Shown: positions 5,932 to 13,719 of the stretch, piece by piece
Position numbering within the stretch: the first letter of the stretch is position 1
Layout of the letters: each line of letters starts with the position of its first letter
Position numbers and translations under genes: made by a program
Notes under the pieces: generated by a model
Told to the model about the DNA's origin: nothing
Database searches by the model: none
Seen by the model: the letters and a program-made list of their open reading frames with translations, nothing else
From: an uncultured Alistipes sp.
Lineage (GTDB): Bacteria; Bacteroidota; Bacteroidia; Bacteroidales; Rikenellaceae
Reading direction: 5' to 3'
NCBI GenBank assembly: GCA_904502005.1
Contig: CAJGDC010000031.1
Span: forward strand, 1-21,859
DNA: 21,859 nt

Positions 5932-7600
5932 TCTTGAAGATAGCTACACTAATCGGTTTCATTGTAAATGTATGCGCGGCCTTGTTTGTCTTGCACTTAG
6001 CAAGCTTTGCGTTGTTGCCAAATACCCACTCTGCCTTTTTGCCCATAGCGGGGATAGTGCCACTTACGGTGCGGTCGGCAGGGTTGAAGACAACGATATA
6101 CTGCTCCTTGCCGAGTGTGCGGGCGTAAATCATAGGGTATGGATTATCCATATCGCCAACATACTTCCACTCGCCCTCTACACCAAGTGCTGGGGTGGCC
6201 TTACGCAGTGCAAGAAGGCCTTTGACATAGTTCAGTACAGAATTGGAGTCGGTAAGTTGCTCGGCAACATTTGGGAACTGCGGTGCATTGTCCACAGGTA
6301 GATATAGCTTTGCTGGGTCGGCTGTAGAAAAACCTGCATTTTTCTCTGCACTCCACTGCATTGGTGTGCGGCAGACAGAGCGGTTGCGAGAAGATACGCT
6401 ACCCTCCTTAGCCGGTGCATACTCAAGATTGCGCATGCCAATCTCTTCTCCGTAATATACAATTGGCGGTGTTGGCAGGGTAAGGAAGAGGGTTATTGCC
6501 ACCTTCTGCTCCTCGGCTGTACTACGGTTCATGCGTGTTAGTCGCCAGATGTCGTGGCTATTTGTCGGCATGGATGCGTAGCCACCGATGCGGCGGTAGG
6601 TGTTATAAATCTCTGTATATTGCTCCATCGCAGCACGTACCTGACCCTTTCCTTCGCGATTGAAGTAGCAGACAGTTGGCACCATCTTGTCTGTTGTCTC
6701 GCAGACAAGTGGACGGTAGACCTTTCCTCCTATGCCATTGTGTATCAGCAGGTCAATGTTAAAGCCTGCAGAGAGTGACTGCTCTGGGTTTGACCACTCC
6801 GAGAGCATGATGTTGTTTGGATAGGCTGCGTTGTACCACTCAAAAATCTCGTTCCAGAGTCGGCGCACGCCGTCGCGATTCTTGTTATCGCTCTTAACGA
6901 GTGATTGCGCCATATCTACACGAAAACCGTCGGCACCCATATCGCACCAGTGGGCAATAATCCTCTTCAACTCTGCACGAACAGCTGTAGGACCTGGGGC
7001 GTCGTAGCCCTGCTCCCAGTGGTGGTTTGGCTTTGGTTTGTAGTAGCCATAGTTGAGTGCCGGCTGACACTCAAAGAAGTTGCGGATGTAGTATCCGTCG
7101 CGTGGATAGTCGTTATCAACAAACTTTGGACCTGGCTTTTTGTAGTTCTTGCCTACAGACCAGATGTAGTAATCAGAGTATTGATTTCTCTCCGACTTGC
7201 TCGACTCCTTAAACCACGGGTGCTTATCTGATGTATGCCCCGCAACAAGGTCAAGAAGCACCTTTATCCCCTTGCTATGGGCTGTATCTATAAGCGTTTT
7301 TAGGTCGTCATTCGTGCCAAAACGAGGGCCTACTTTGTAGTAGTCGATAATGTCGTAACCACCATCCTCCCACGCGCTTGCAAAGCAAGGTGACATCCAG
7401 ATGCAGTTGAAGCCGCAGTCGCGGATATAGTCAAGACGAGAGGTTATTCCCTTAAGGTCTCCAATACCGTTACCATCAGAGTCCATATAGGTAGAGGGGT
7501 AGATGTGGTATATTACCGCATCCTTGAGCCAGTCGGGATTGTGTTTTGCTAATGCGGTTGCTACAAAGAGCATACAGATGATAGTTAGGATTCGCTTCAT
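5921..7600 (-). CDS. secreted GH13 alpha-amylase / alpha-glucosidase-like enzyme
   Basis: Glycoside hydrolase family 13 enzyme of 559 residues with an N-terminal signal peptide (MKRILTIICMLFVATALA, likely cleaved before KH), so periplasmic or exported. The catalytic TIM barrel is complete: a Ca-binding-like DSDGNGIGDL (40-49), region I DLVAGH, nucleophile D229 in GFRVDM, acid/base E268 in MLSEW, and transition-state D350 in NSHD. A beta-sandwich C-terminal domain follows. The DSDGNGIGDL start and VYYGEEIGM resemble oligo-1,6-glucosidase and trehalose-synthase-type subfamilies more than classical endo-amylases, so the exact alpha-glucan substrate is open. Its ATG overlaps the murF stop by 4 bp (ATGA), so it is translationally coupled. 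The last codons lie inside the heptamer array. Confidence 0.92.
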   Translation of the reverse strand: MKRILTIICMLFVATALAKHNPDWLKDAVIYHIYPSTYMDSDGNGIGDLKGITSRLDYIRDCGFNCIWMSPCFASAWEDGGYDIIDYYKVGPRFGTNDDLKTLIDTAHSKGIKVLLDLVAGHTSDKHPWFKESSKSERNQYSDYYIWSVGKNYKKPGPKFVDNDYPRDGYYIRNFFECQPALNYGYYKPKPNHHWEQGYDAPGPTAVRAELKRIIAHWCDMGADGFRVDMAQSLVKSDNKNRDGVRRLWNEIFEWYNAAYPNNIMLSEWSNPEQSLSAGFNIDLLIHNGIGGKVYRPLVCETTDKMVPTVCYFNREGKGQVRAAMEQYTEIYNTYRRIGGYASMPTNSHDIWRLTRMNRSTAEEQKVAITLFLTLPTPPIVYYGEEIGMRNLEYAPAKEGSVSSRNRSVCRTPMQWSAEKNAGFSTADPAKLYLPVDNAPQFPNVAEQLTDSNSVLNYVKGLLALRKATPALGVEGEWKYVGDMDNPYPMIYARTLGKEQYIVVFNPADRTVSGTIPAMGKKAEWVFGNNAKLAKCKTNKAAHTFTMKPISVAIFKISR

Positions 7601-8832
7601 AGGCAGTCGATAAGTTTTTCAAGAGCAATGCCGCGAGAGCCCTTGAGTAGTATTGTTGTATTTGAGATATGGCTCTGTGTAAGGTAGTCAGCAGCCTCGG
7701 CGTTATCTTTGCAACATATTGCATCAATGGCTAAACTGTGGGCAGCCTTGCGGAAGTGCTCGCCAACGAGGATGATGTCTACACTATCAATCTCAGTTGC
7801 CAACTTAAGTATTCGATTATGCTCCGACTCGCTCCACTGGCCGAGTTCAAGCATATCGCCAAGAATCAACAGTTTTGCCCCCTCTTTGTTGGCGATGTTT
7901 GCTAGTGCCACCTCCATACTCGAAGGGTTGGCATTGTAGCAATCAATAATGAGTCGATTGCCGTGATTGGTCATCTGCTCCTGTGAACGGTTGTTCTCTG
8001 GGATGTAGCTCTCTATGGCTGCAGCTATGCGCTCTGGGGCAATATCAAAGTAGCGACCTATAGCTACAGCAGCGGCAATGTTGCGACTATTGTAATCTCC
8101 CGATAGGTTGCTCTTGTAACCCTCTGATAGTGAGTATGAATATGGCTCTACTGCCATATCTATCCTTACGGCAGCCATCAGTGTCACAATCTCATCCTCC
8201 TGAGCCACAAATGCTCTGCCTCCATTGGCTGCAAGATAGTCGTACAACTCTCCCTTGCCCTTGATAATGCCCTCATGTCCGCCAAAACCCTCAAGATGTG
8301 CATTACCAATGTTGGTTATAATGCCGTAGTTGGGCTGGCAGATAGCGCAGAGCGTTGCAATCTCGCCCTGTGCGCTTGCCCCCATCTCTACAACGCCAAA
8401 CTCAACACTACTATCCATTGCAAGTAGTGTGAGTGGCACGCCAATATGGTTGTTGAGGTTTCCGCGTGTAGCATAGACATTAAACTTCTCGGCAAGCACA
8501 CGGCTTGTAAGCTCTTTGGTTGTTGTCTTGCCGTTGCTGCCCACAATGCCTAAAATTGGTATCTGCAGTCGGCGACGATGCTCGGCAGCTAAGGCTTGAA
8601 GGGCAAGCAGGGTATCCTCTACGACAATTACTCGCTCCTTATACTCTTCAGACAGAGCCTCAGGTTGCTCATCCACAACGGCATAGGCAGCGCCTGCTTC
8701 AAGCGCTTTAATTGCATAGAGATTGCCATTGAAATTTGCACCATGCAGGGCAAAAAATAACTCACCAACACCGACCTTACGAGAGTCGGTTGTAACACCA
8801 CAGCACTGCTCAAATATGTTGTATAATTCCAT
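7597..8832 (-). CDS. murF: UDP-N-acetylmuramoyl-tripeptide--D-alanyl-D-alanine ligase
   Basis: Cytoplasmic Mur ligase of 411 residues (slightly short for MurF, usually about 430-450) that adds D-Ala-D-Ala to the UDP-MurNAc tripeptide, the last cytoplasmic step in the peptidoglycan precursor. Visible are the N-terminal substrate domain (TTDSRKVGVGELFFALHG), the ATP-binding loop GSNGKTTTKEL (98-108), the Mur-ligase NLNNHIGVPLTLL, and C-terminal DCYNANPSSMEVAL and LILGDMLELG. Its ATG shares one base with the stop of the upstream nucleotidyltransferase (TAATG), and its stop overlaps the amylase start. It lies away from a normal dcw/mur cluster, a common arrangement in this phylum. Confidence 0.96.
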   Translation of the reverse strand: MELYNIFEQCCGVTTDSRKVGVGELFFALHGANFNGNLYAIKALEAGAAYAVVDEQPEALSEEYKERVIVVEDTLLALQALAAEHRRRLQIPILGIVGSNGKTTTKELTSRVLAEKFNVYATRGNLNNHIGVPLTLLAMDSSVEFGVVEMGASAQGEIATLCAICQPNYGIITNIGNAHLEGFGGHEGIIKGKGELYDYLAANGGRAFVAQEDEIVTLMAAVRIDMAVEPYSYSLSEGYKSNLSGDYNSRNIAAAVAIGRYFDIAPERIAAAIESYIPENNRSQEQMTNHGNRLIIDCYNANPSSMEVALANIANKEGAKLLILGDMLELGQWSESEHNRILKLATEIDSVDIILVGEHFRKAAHSLAIDAICCKDNAEAADYLTQSHISNTTILLKGSRGIALEKLIDCL

Positions 8833-9911
8833 TACGAAAACTTCTCTCCTTGGTTAAACTTCACTTCGTCAATATACTTCTTGATATTCTGCTCCTCTGA
8901 GCGAGGGCATATCATCAGTACGTCGGGGGTATCAACGACAATATAGTCACGCAGACCTGCGATAACGGCGACCTTATCCTTTGGTAGCGAGATAATTGTG
9001 TTGCGTGTATCGTATGTATAGCACCCCTCTGTAGGCTTGACATTGGCATACTTATCCTTGCGAGAGTGTTGGTAGAGTGAGCCCCATGTGCCAATGTCGC
9101 TCCAGCCAAAGTCACCACTGTGAACATAGACATTGTCTGCCTTCTCCATCACGCCATAGTCGATAGAGATTGCCCTGCATTGTGCAAATACATCGGCAAT
9201 GGCCTGGCTCTCAGTTGGTTTGCCGTAGTGCTCAGATATGCTGTCAAATAGGGTGTACATATCAGGTAGATGGCACTCTATGGCAGAGAGGATAGACTCT
9301 GTCTTCCAGATAAATATGCCCGAATTCCACAAAAATTCGCCACTGCGAATAAATGCCTGTGCCACCTCAAGGTTTGGCTTCTCGGTAAAGCACTTAACCG
9401 GTGAGATAAGCTCCTTATTGCTCATCTGTATGTATCCATAGCCGGTCTCAGGACGGGTAGGGTTGATGCCGATAGTCATCAGTGCATCATTCGTATCTAT
9501 AAAATCTATACAGTTTTCAATAGTCTGGGTAAAGACCTCTTCGTTTGCCACATAGTGGTCAGACGGGGTGACGACCATCAGCGAGTTGTCGCACTTACTT
9601 TTTAGGTAAGAGGCTGCATAGCAGATACATGGAGCAGTATTGCGACCCACTGGCTCGCAGAGAATCTGCTCGGCTGTAAGCTCTGGTATATGTTGTAGCA
9701 CCAACTCCTTATAGTGCTGGTTTGTGACAACGAGAAAGTTCTCGGCAGGGATAGTCTTGTTAAAACGCTCAAAGGTCATGCGGATAAAGGACTTGCCAGT
9801 TCCAAGAATATCTAAAAACTGCTTTGGCATACCCTTTCGGCTCTTGGGCCAGAAGCGAGTACCCACTCCGCCAGCCATGATTACGCAATAAATCTCTCTT
9901 TTTTGACTCAT
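8832..9911 (-). CDS. manC: mannose-1-phosphate guanylyltransferase
   Basis: Nucleotidyltransferase of 359 residues making GDP-mannose from GTP and mannose 1-phosphate, the donor for GDP-fucose and mannosylated envelope glycans. The signature GGVGTRFWPKSRKGMPKQF (14-32) is clear, with VTPSDHYV, CFTEKPNLEVA and FLWNSGIFIWK further on. Only the transferase domain is present; the C-terminal phosphomannose isomerase domain of bifunctional ManC/AlgA proteins is absent, so isomerisation must come from elsewhere. It is first in the minus-strand run manC-murF-amylase, transcribed away from pssA. Confidence 0.93.
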   Translation of the reverse strand: MSQKREIYCVIMAGGVGTRFWPKSRKGMPKQFLDILGTGKSFIRMTFERFNKTIPAENFLVVTNQHYKELVLQHIPELTAEQILCEPVGRNTAPCICYAASYLKSKCDNSLMVVTPSDHYVANEEVFTQTIENCIDFIDTNDALMTIGINPTRPETGYGYIQMSNKELISPVKCFTEKPNLEVAQAFIRSGEFLWNSGIFIWKTESILSAIECHLPDMYTLFDSISEHYGKPTESQAIADVFAQCRAISIDYGVMEKADNVYVHSGDFGWSDIGTWGSLYQHSRKDKYANVKPTEGCYTYDTRNTIISLPKDKVAVIAGLRDYIVVDTPDVLMICPRSEEQNIKKYIDEVKFNQGEKFS

Positions 9912-9933
9912 AACTACCTCTATTTTTGTGTTG

Positions 9934-9966
9934 ATTGTACAAAGATAAAAATATTTTGTAACTTTG
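9934..9966 (+). promoter_or_regulatory. predicted promoter for the pssA-porin-transglycosylase operon
   Basis: A -7-like TAACTTTG (9959-9966) matches TAnnTTTG. An upstream ATTG (9934-9937) could act as the -33 element, at a rather long 21-bp spacing. The start codon is 22 bp after the -7 box, so the leader would be short. It overlaps the divergent minus-strand -7 box. Confidence 0.5.
9940..9947 (-). promoter_or_regulatory. predicted -7 box for the manC-murF-amylase operon
   Basis: On the minus strand TATCTTTG (9947-9940) matches the Bacteroidota -7 consensus exactly, 29 bp upstream of the manC ATG. No clear -33 TTTG was found at the usual distance. It lies within the 76-bp divergent intergenic region, interleaved with the plus-strand promoter elements. 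Confidence 0.5.
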
Positions 9967-9987
9967 TCGGGTTAAAAGTACTGAAAA

Positions 9988-10698
9988 ATGAAAATAAAGT
10001 TATTTACAGTCCCAAATATCATCACATTGTGCAATCTGCTCTGTGGTTGTTTTTCGATTGTTGCCTCATTGGTTGTTGGTGACTTTACACTTGCGCTGAT
10101 TTTTATTCTTGCCAGTGCTGTCTGCGATTTCTTTGATGGCTTTACGGCTCGCCTTTTGAAGCAGTACTCAGATATTGGTGTGCAGCTCGATTCGCTTGCA
10201 GATATGGTGTCATTTGGTGTGGCTCCGTCAGCTGTGATGTATGCCTTTGCTTGTCAGGTGCCTACACTCTTTGAGCTTAATGATGTGGTGGCGCATATAA
10301 TTGTCTACGTGCCATTTATCATGGCGGCATTTTCGGCTCTCAGACTTGCTAAGTTTAATATTGACGAGACCCAGCACGAGACCTTTGAGGGGCTGCCAAC
10401 ACCGGCAAATGCACTCTTCTGTGCATCGTTTGTCTATGCGGCGATAAGCAGTGGCAAGGCTGTTGAGGTGGAGTGGATAGCTCTAATCTCTGTCGTTATG
10501 GCTGCGCTGCTCGTTAGCCCAATACGAATGTTCTCGTTTAAGCTCAAGAGCTTTGGCTGGCAGCAGAATAAGAGTCTGTACATTTTCTTAGTTTTGTCGC
10601 TTGTGGCACTTTTGACCCTCGGTGTATACTCTGTGCCGGTAATTATCGTTCTATATATTGTAATATCAACGGTTGGTTGGTTGTTTTGTAAGAAATAA
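9988..10698 (+). CDS. pssA: CDP-diacylglycerol--serine O-phosphatidyltransferase
   Basis: Inner-membrane CDP-alcohol phosphatidyltransferase of 236 residues that makes phosphatidylserine, the precursor of phosphatidylethanolamine. The family motif is perfect: D47-x2-D50-G51-x2-A54-R55-x8-G64-x3-D68-x3-D72, the four aspartates that bind metal and CDP-diacylglycerol. Hydrophobic helices surround it and continue to the C-terminus (YIVISTVGWLFCKK). Phosphatidylglycerophosphate synthase shares the motif, but the N-terminal KLFTVPNIITLCNLLCGCFS resembles the PssA branch. The stop codon overlaps the next ATG (TAATG), indicating coupling with the porin. Confidence 0.9.
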   Translation: MKIKLFTVPNIITLCNLLCGCFSIVASLVVGDFTLALIFILASAVCDFFDGFTARLLKQYSDIGVQLDSLADMVSFGVAPSAVMYAFACQVPTLFELNDVVAHIIVYVPFIMAAFSALRLAKFNIDETQHETFEGLPTPANALFCASFVYAAISSGKAVEVEWIALISVVMAALLVSPIRMFSFKLKSFGWQQNKSLYIFLVLSLVALLTLGVYSVPVIIVLYIVISTVGWLFCKK

Positions 10699-12866
10699 TG
10701 CAGTTAAAACGCTACATATCAATATTTTTGACACTCCTGCTTCTGCTTGGTGCCTCAAGAGCTTCGGCACAGCTTGATGCTAGTGCCCTTATGCGCGGTC
10801 AGCGCAACTCTGCTCGTGGAGGCAATTCGTTGGGCGGTATGCAGAATGGTTATGGCTCAAATCCCTATGACACTGGTGTGGAGGGTGAGAATGGCGAGGG
10901 CCAGCCAGGGGAGCAGCAGGACTCTACCAAGAAGGAGAAAAAGCCTCGCAAACCACTTGAGTCATACTTCTTTAGTGACTCAATTCGTGCACTGAGAAAT
11001 TTTCAGTGGACTGTAGACAGAAATACCAATAAGATTAAGATTGCCCCGATAGATACCACTCTGGCACTCTGGCGTTTGGATTATCCACATCAGCATAAGC
11101 GTCTGGGTAACAACTCTGTAGGTGGTCTTGGACAGGCTTCGCAGGAGGTTAACTACTTTGAGCGCAACACCTCGCGCGAGTTTACATTTGCTCGCCCATA
11201 TGAGGCATATGCATATAGCCTTGAGAATGTGCCGTTCTACAATATGAAGCATCCATATATCTGGATGACATATCTCGAGTCGGGTCAGAAACGTTATCGT
11301 GAGGAGCACTTTGAGATAACTGCTTCGCAGAATATAAACCCATCTACATCATTCTCAGTAAACTACAAGGCTCGTGGCGCAAAGGGTAAGTACGACCGTT
11401 CAAGAATTAAGAATCAGAATACTGCAGTAAATTTTGCCCATACCGGCAAGCGATACTCTATACATGCAGCCTTTCTGCACAACCTTATAGACCAGCAGGA
11501 GAGTGGAGGTGTTGTAGGTGAGTGGGCTATTGCCGATACTGTCTTTGAGATGCCATCTGGTGTGCCTATGCGACTGGCTTCAGCCGAGGCGAATAACCTC
11601 TATCGCAATACATCGTTCTTTGTCAAGCAGTCTATCGGTATCCCGTTGCAGCGCATGACTGAGCACGACTTCTCTATGGCGGACCTCTCAGCTGTCTATA
11701 TCGGCCACCTCTTTGAGTATAACTCATGGAGCAAGGTCTACACAGATAAGTATGCGACCTATACCGACGAGCGCTATGAGCGTAATGAGAATGGTACATT
11801 TAAGTCTCATACTGACACATACTACAAAGAGTGGTTGCTCAATCCGGAGACTACACGCGACTCTCTTGCGGAGCGAATAATCACAAACCGTCTCTTTGTG
11901 CAGGCACAGCCGTGGGATAGAAATGGAGTTGTGGGAACTATCGATGGTGGTATAGGTTTAGATTTGCATACCTACTCGCAGTTTGCGCTAACAGACTATC
12001 TTACCGGTAAATACGAACGTGTTAAAAAGACTGCATGGTTTGCCTATGCGGGTATTGACGGTAAGATTCGTAAGTATGTAGATTGGGGTGCATCGTTCAA
12101 ACTCTACCCTTCGGGCTATCGTGGTGGAGACTTTGACCTTCGCGCTCACGCCTCCTTTACGGCATTTATCAGTGGTAAGCCGTTTACCCTTTCGGGAGAG
12201 TTCTCGCAGAGTGCTACCTCGGCGGGGTACTGGATGGATAACTGGCTCTCAAACCACTATATGTGGCAGAACAACTTTGGCAAGGAGAATGAGACTCGCT
12301 TTAATGTAGCCTTTACTGTCCCTGACCACGGCATAGAGCTGGGATTTTGGCAGAGCGTTGTGACCGATAAGATATATTATGGTGCAGACTGTAAGCCTGC
12401 GCAACACGGTGGAGCAGTGAGCCTTACGAGTATATATGCTCAGAAAGATTTTAATATTAAGGGACTACATCTTAACCATCGCGTACTTGTGCAGATGAGT
12501 TCCAATAATGAGGTTGTACCAGTGCCTCTTGTCTCGGCATTTCTGTCGTACTACTACGAGTTTTGGGTTAAGCGCGATGTGTTGCGTGTGCAGATAGGCT
12601 TGGATGGTAGGTATAACACCTCGTACTATGCTCAGGGGTACAACCCTGCACTATCGGTCTTCTATAACCAGCGCGAGGTGCAGGTTGGAAACTACCCATA
12701 TGTTGATGCTTTTGTCTCTGCAAAGTGGAAGAGAATGCGTATACTTCTTAAGTATCAGCACCTTAATAAGGGACTGTTTGGAAATGGCGAGGCGTTCCAA
12801 ATTGCTCGATACCCACTCAACCCAGGAATGTTTAAGATTGGAATCTCATGGGCGTTCTACGACTAA
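10698..12866 (+). CDS. putative outer-membrane porin (PF14121-like)
   Basis: Exported protein of 722 residues. A signal peptide (hydrophobic core IFLTLLLLLGASR, cleavage probably after ASA) is followed by a low-complexity segment rich in Gly, Asn, Gln and Glu (about 30-80) and a Lys-rich stretch. The rest is alternating aromatic and polar strands typical of a large beta-barrel, ending close to the C-terminus with aromatic residues (ISWAFYD). It resembles the Bacteroidota 'putative porin' family; substrate is unknown. The location between a phospholipid synthase and a murein transglycosylase, with one-base stop/start overlaps on both sides, suggests a co-translated envelope set. I see no TonB plug domain, so it is not a SusC-type receptor. 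Confidence 0.82.
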   Translation: MQLKRYISIFLTLLLLLGASRASAQLDASALMRGQRNSARGGNSLGGMQNGYGSNPYDTGVEGENGEGQPGEQQDSTKKEKKPRKPLESYFFSDSIRALRNFQWTVDRNTNKIKIAPIDTTLALWRLDYPHQHKRLGNNSVGGLGQASQEVNYFERNTSREFTFARPYEAYAYSLENVPFYNMKHPYIWMTYLESGQKRYREEHFEITASQNINPSTSFSVNYKARGAKGKYDRSRIKNQNTAVNFAHTGKRYSIHAAFLHNLIDQQESGGVVGEWAIADTVFEMPSGVPMRLASAEANNLYRNTSFFVKQSIGIPLQRMTEHDFSMADLSAVYIGHLFEYNSWSKVYTDKYATYTDERYERNENGTFKSHTDTYYKEWLLNPETTRDSLAERIITNRLFVQAQPWDRNGVVGTIDGGIGLDLHTYSQFALTDYLTGKYERVKKTAWFAYAGIDGKIRKYVDWGASFKLYPSGYRGGDFDLRAHASFTAFISGKPFTLSGEFSQSATSAGYWMDNWLSNHYMWQNNFGKENETRFNVAFTVPDHGIELGFWQSVVTDKIYYGADCKPAQHGGAVSLTSIYAQKDFNIKGLHLNHRVLVQMSSNNEVVPVPLVSAFLSYYYEFWVKRDVLRVQIGLDGRYNTSYYAQGYNPALSVFYNQREVQVGNYPYVDAFVSAKWKRMRILLKYQHLNKGLFGNGEAFQIARYPLNPGMFKIGISWAFYD

Positions 12867-13561
12867 TGAAGAGATACTACCATATAATATATATAGTCAT
12901 TGTTACTCTAACCGTGGCGTTGATGCCACTATTTTCGCGTGGTAAGGTGTTTAATGTCGTAGAGCCAGAGCCTGAACAGCTACTTGCAGAGGGTGAGTAT
13001 ATCATTTCTCCATACGACCAAATCTTTCGCCGTGTATGTCGCCGCCATGGTGTCGATTGGCTACTGATGAGCGCTATCGCCTATAGTGAGTCGCGCTTTC
13101 GTGCCGATGTGGTCTCACCGCGTGGCGCTGTGGGAATTATGCAGGTGATGCCGCATATTGCTAACCACTGGGATGTGACGGCAGAGGAGCTTCGTGACCC
13201 TGCAATCAACATTGATGTGGCATGTCGTCTCTATAAGTCGATGCAAAAACATCTACGAATACCTAAAACGGTAGACGAGTTGGACTGCATAGCCTTTACG
13301 GTGGCAAGTTATAATTGCGGAGCTTCGAGGGTTATAGATGCACGAAATCTTGCAGAGTACTACGATGAGCCTAAGTATGAGTGGGCTACAGTTAGCGACT
13401 ATATGCTATTGCTCTCCAGTGAGGAGTATTATAACCATGAGGCTGTTAGTGGCGGTCAGTTCAAAGAGCCGCATATTACAATAGCCTATACCAATAAAGT
13501 TTTGCAAACATATGCTCGCTTTAAGCGCAAGGAGTTGGCTAAGGTAGGGGAGAGAGGTTAA
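12866..13561 (+). CDS. lytic transglycosylase (SLT domain)
   Basis: Peptidoglycan lytic transglycosylase of 231 residues that cleaves the glycan strand to 1,6-anhydro-MurNAc ends. An N-terminal hydrophobic segment (IIYIVIVTLTVALMPLF, about 7-23) works as signal or membrane anchor; no lipobox Cys is seen. The SLT domain follows: catalytic E75 in AIAYSESRF, SPRGAVGIMQVMP, and ASYNCGASRV in place of the common AYNAG. Only the catalytic domain of an MltF-like protein is present, without a solute-binding domain. I chose the ATG at 12866, which overlaps the porin stop as TAATG like the previous junction; an in-frame ATG at 12848 would overlap the porin by 19 bp. Confidence 0.9.
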   Translation: MKRYYHIIYIVIVTLTVALMPLFSRGKVFNVVEPEPEQLLAEGEYIISPYDQIFRRVCRRHGVDWLLMSAIAYSESRFRADVVSPRGAVGIMQVMPHIANHWDVTAEELRDPAINIDVACRLYKSMQKHLRIPKTVDELDCIAFTVASYNCGASRVIDARNLAEYYDEPKYEWATVSDYMLLLSSEEYYNHEAVSGGQFKEPHITIAYTNKVLQTYARFKRKELAKVGERG

Positions 13562-13618
13562 TACTCTTTCCCCTAGCTATTTGTAGTGCAAACTATTAGG
13601 TGAAAAAATAACATGGTA

Positions 13619-13653
13619 TTTGTTATATTTTCAATATAATTTTCTTATCTTTG
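13619..13653 (+). promoter_or_regulatory. predicted promoter for the 2-oxoacid dehydrogenase operon
   Basis: TATCTTTG (13646-13653) exactly matches the -7 consensus. TTTG at 13619-13622 may be the -33 element, though the 23-bp spacing is longer than usual. The region is AT-rich and lies between the transglycosylase stop and the E2 start, leaving a leader of about 60 bases. No terminator for the preceding operon was found in 13562-13719. Confidence 0.6.
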
Positions 13654-13719
13654 TAATGATTATGCGAAATTCGGATAATTGTTTCATAAAGTGTAGATAA
13701 TAACAGAAAAATTATAGTT

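Noticed and set aside
12848..12865. Earlier ATG for the lytic transglycosylase
   Set aside because: The ATG at 12866 gives a cleaner signal/anchor and repeats the TAATG overlap seen at the previous junction.
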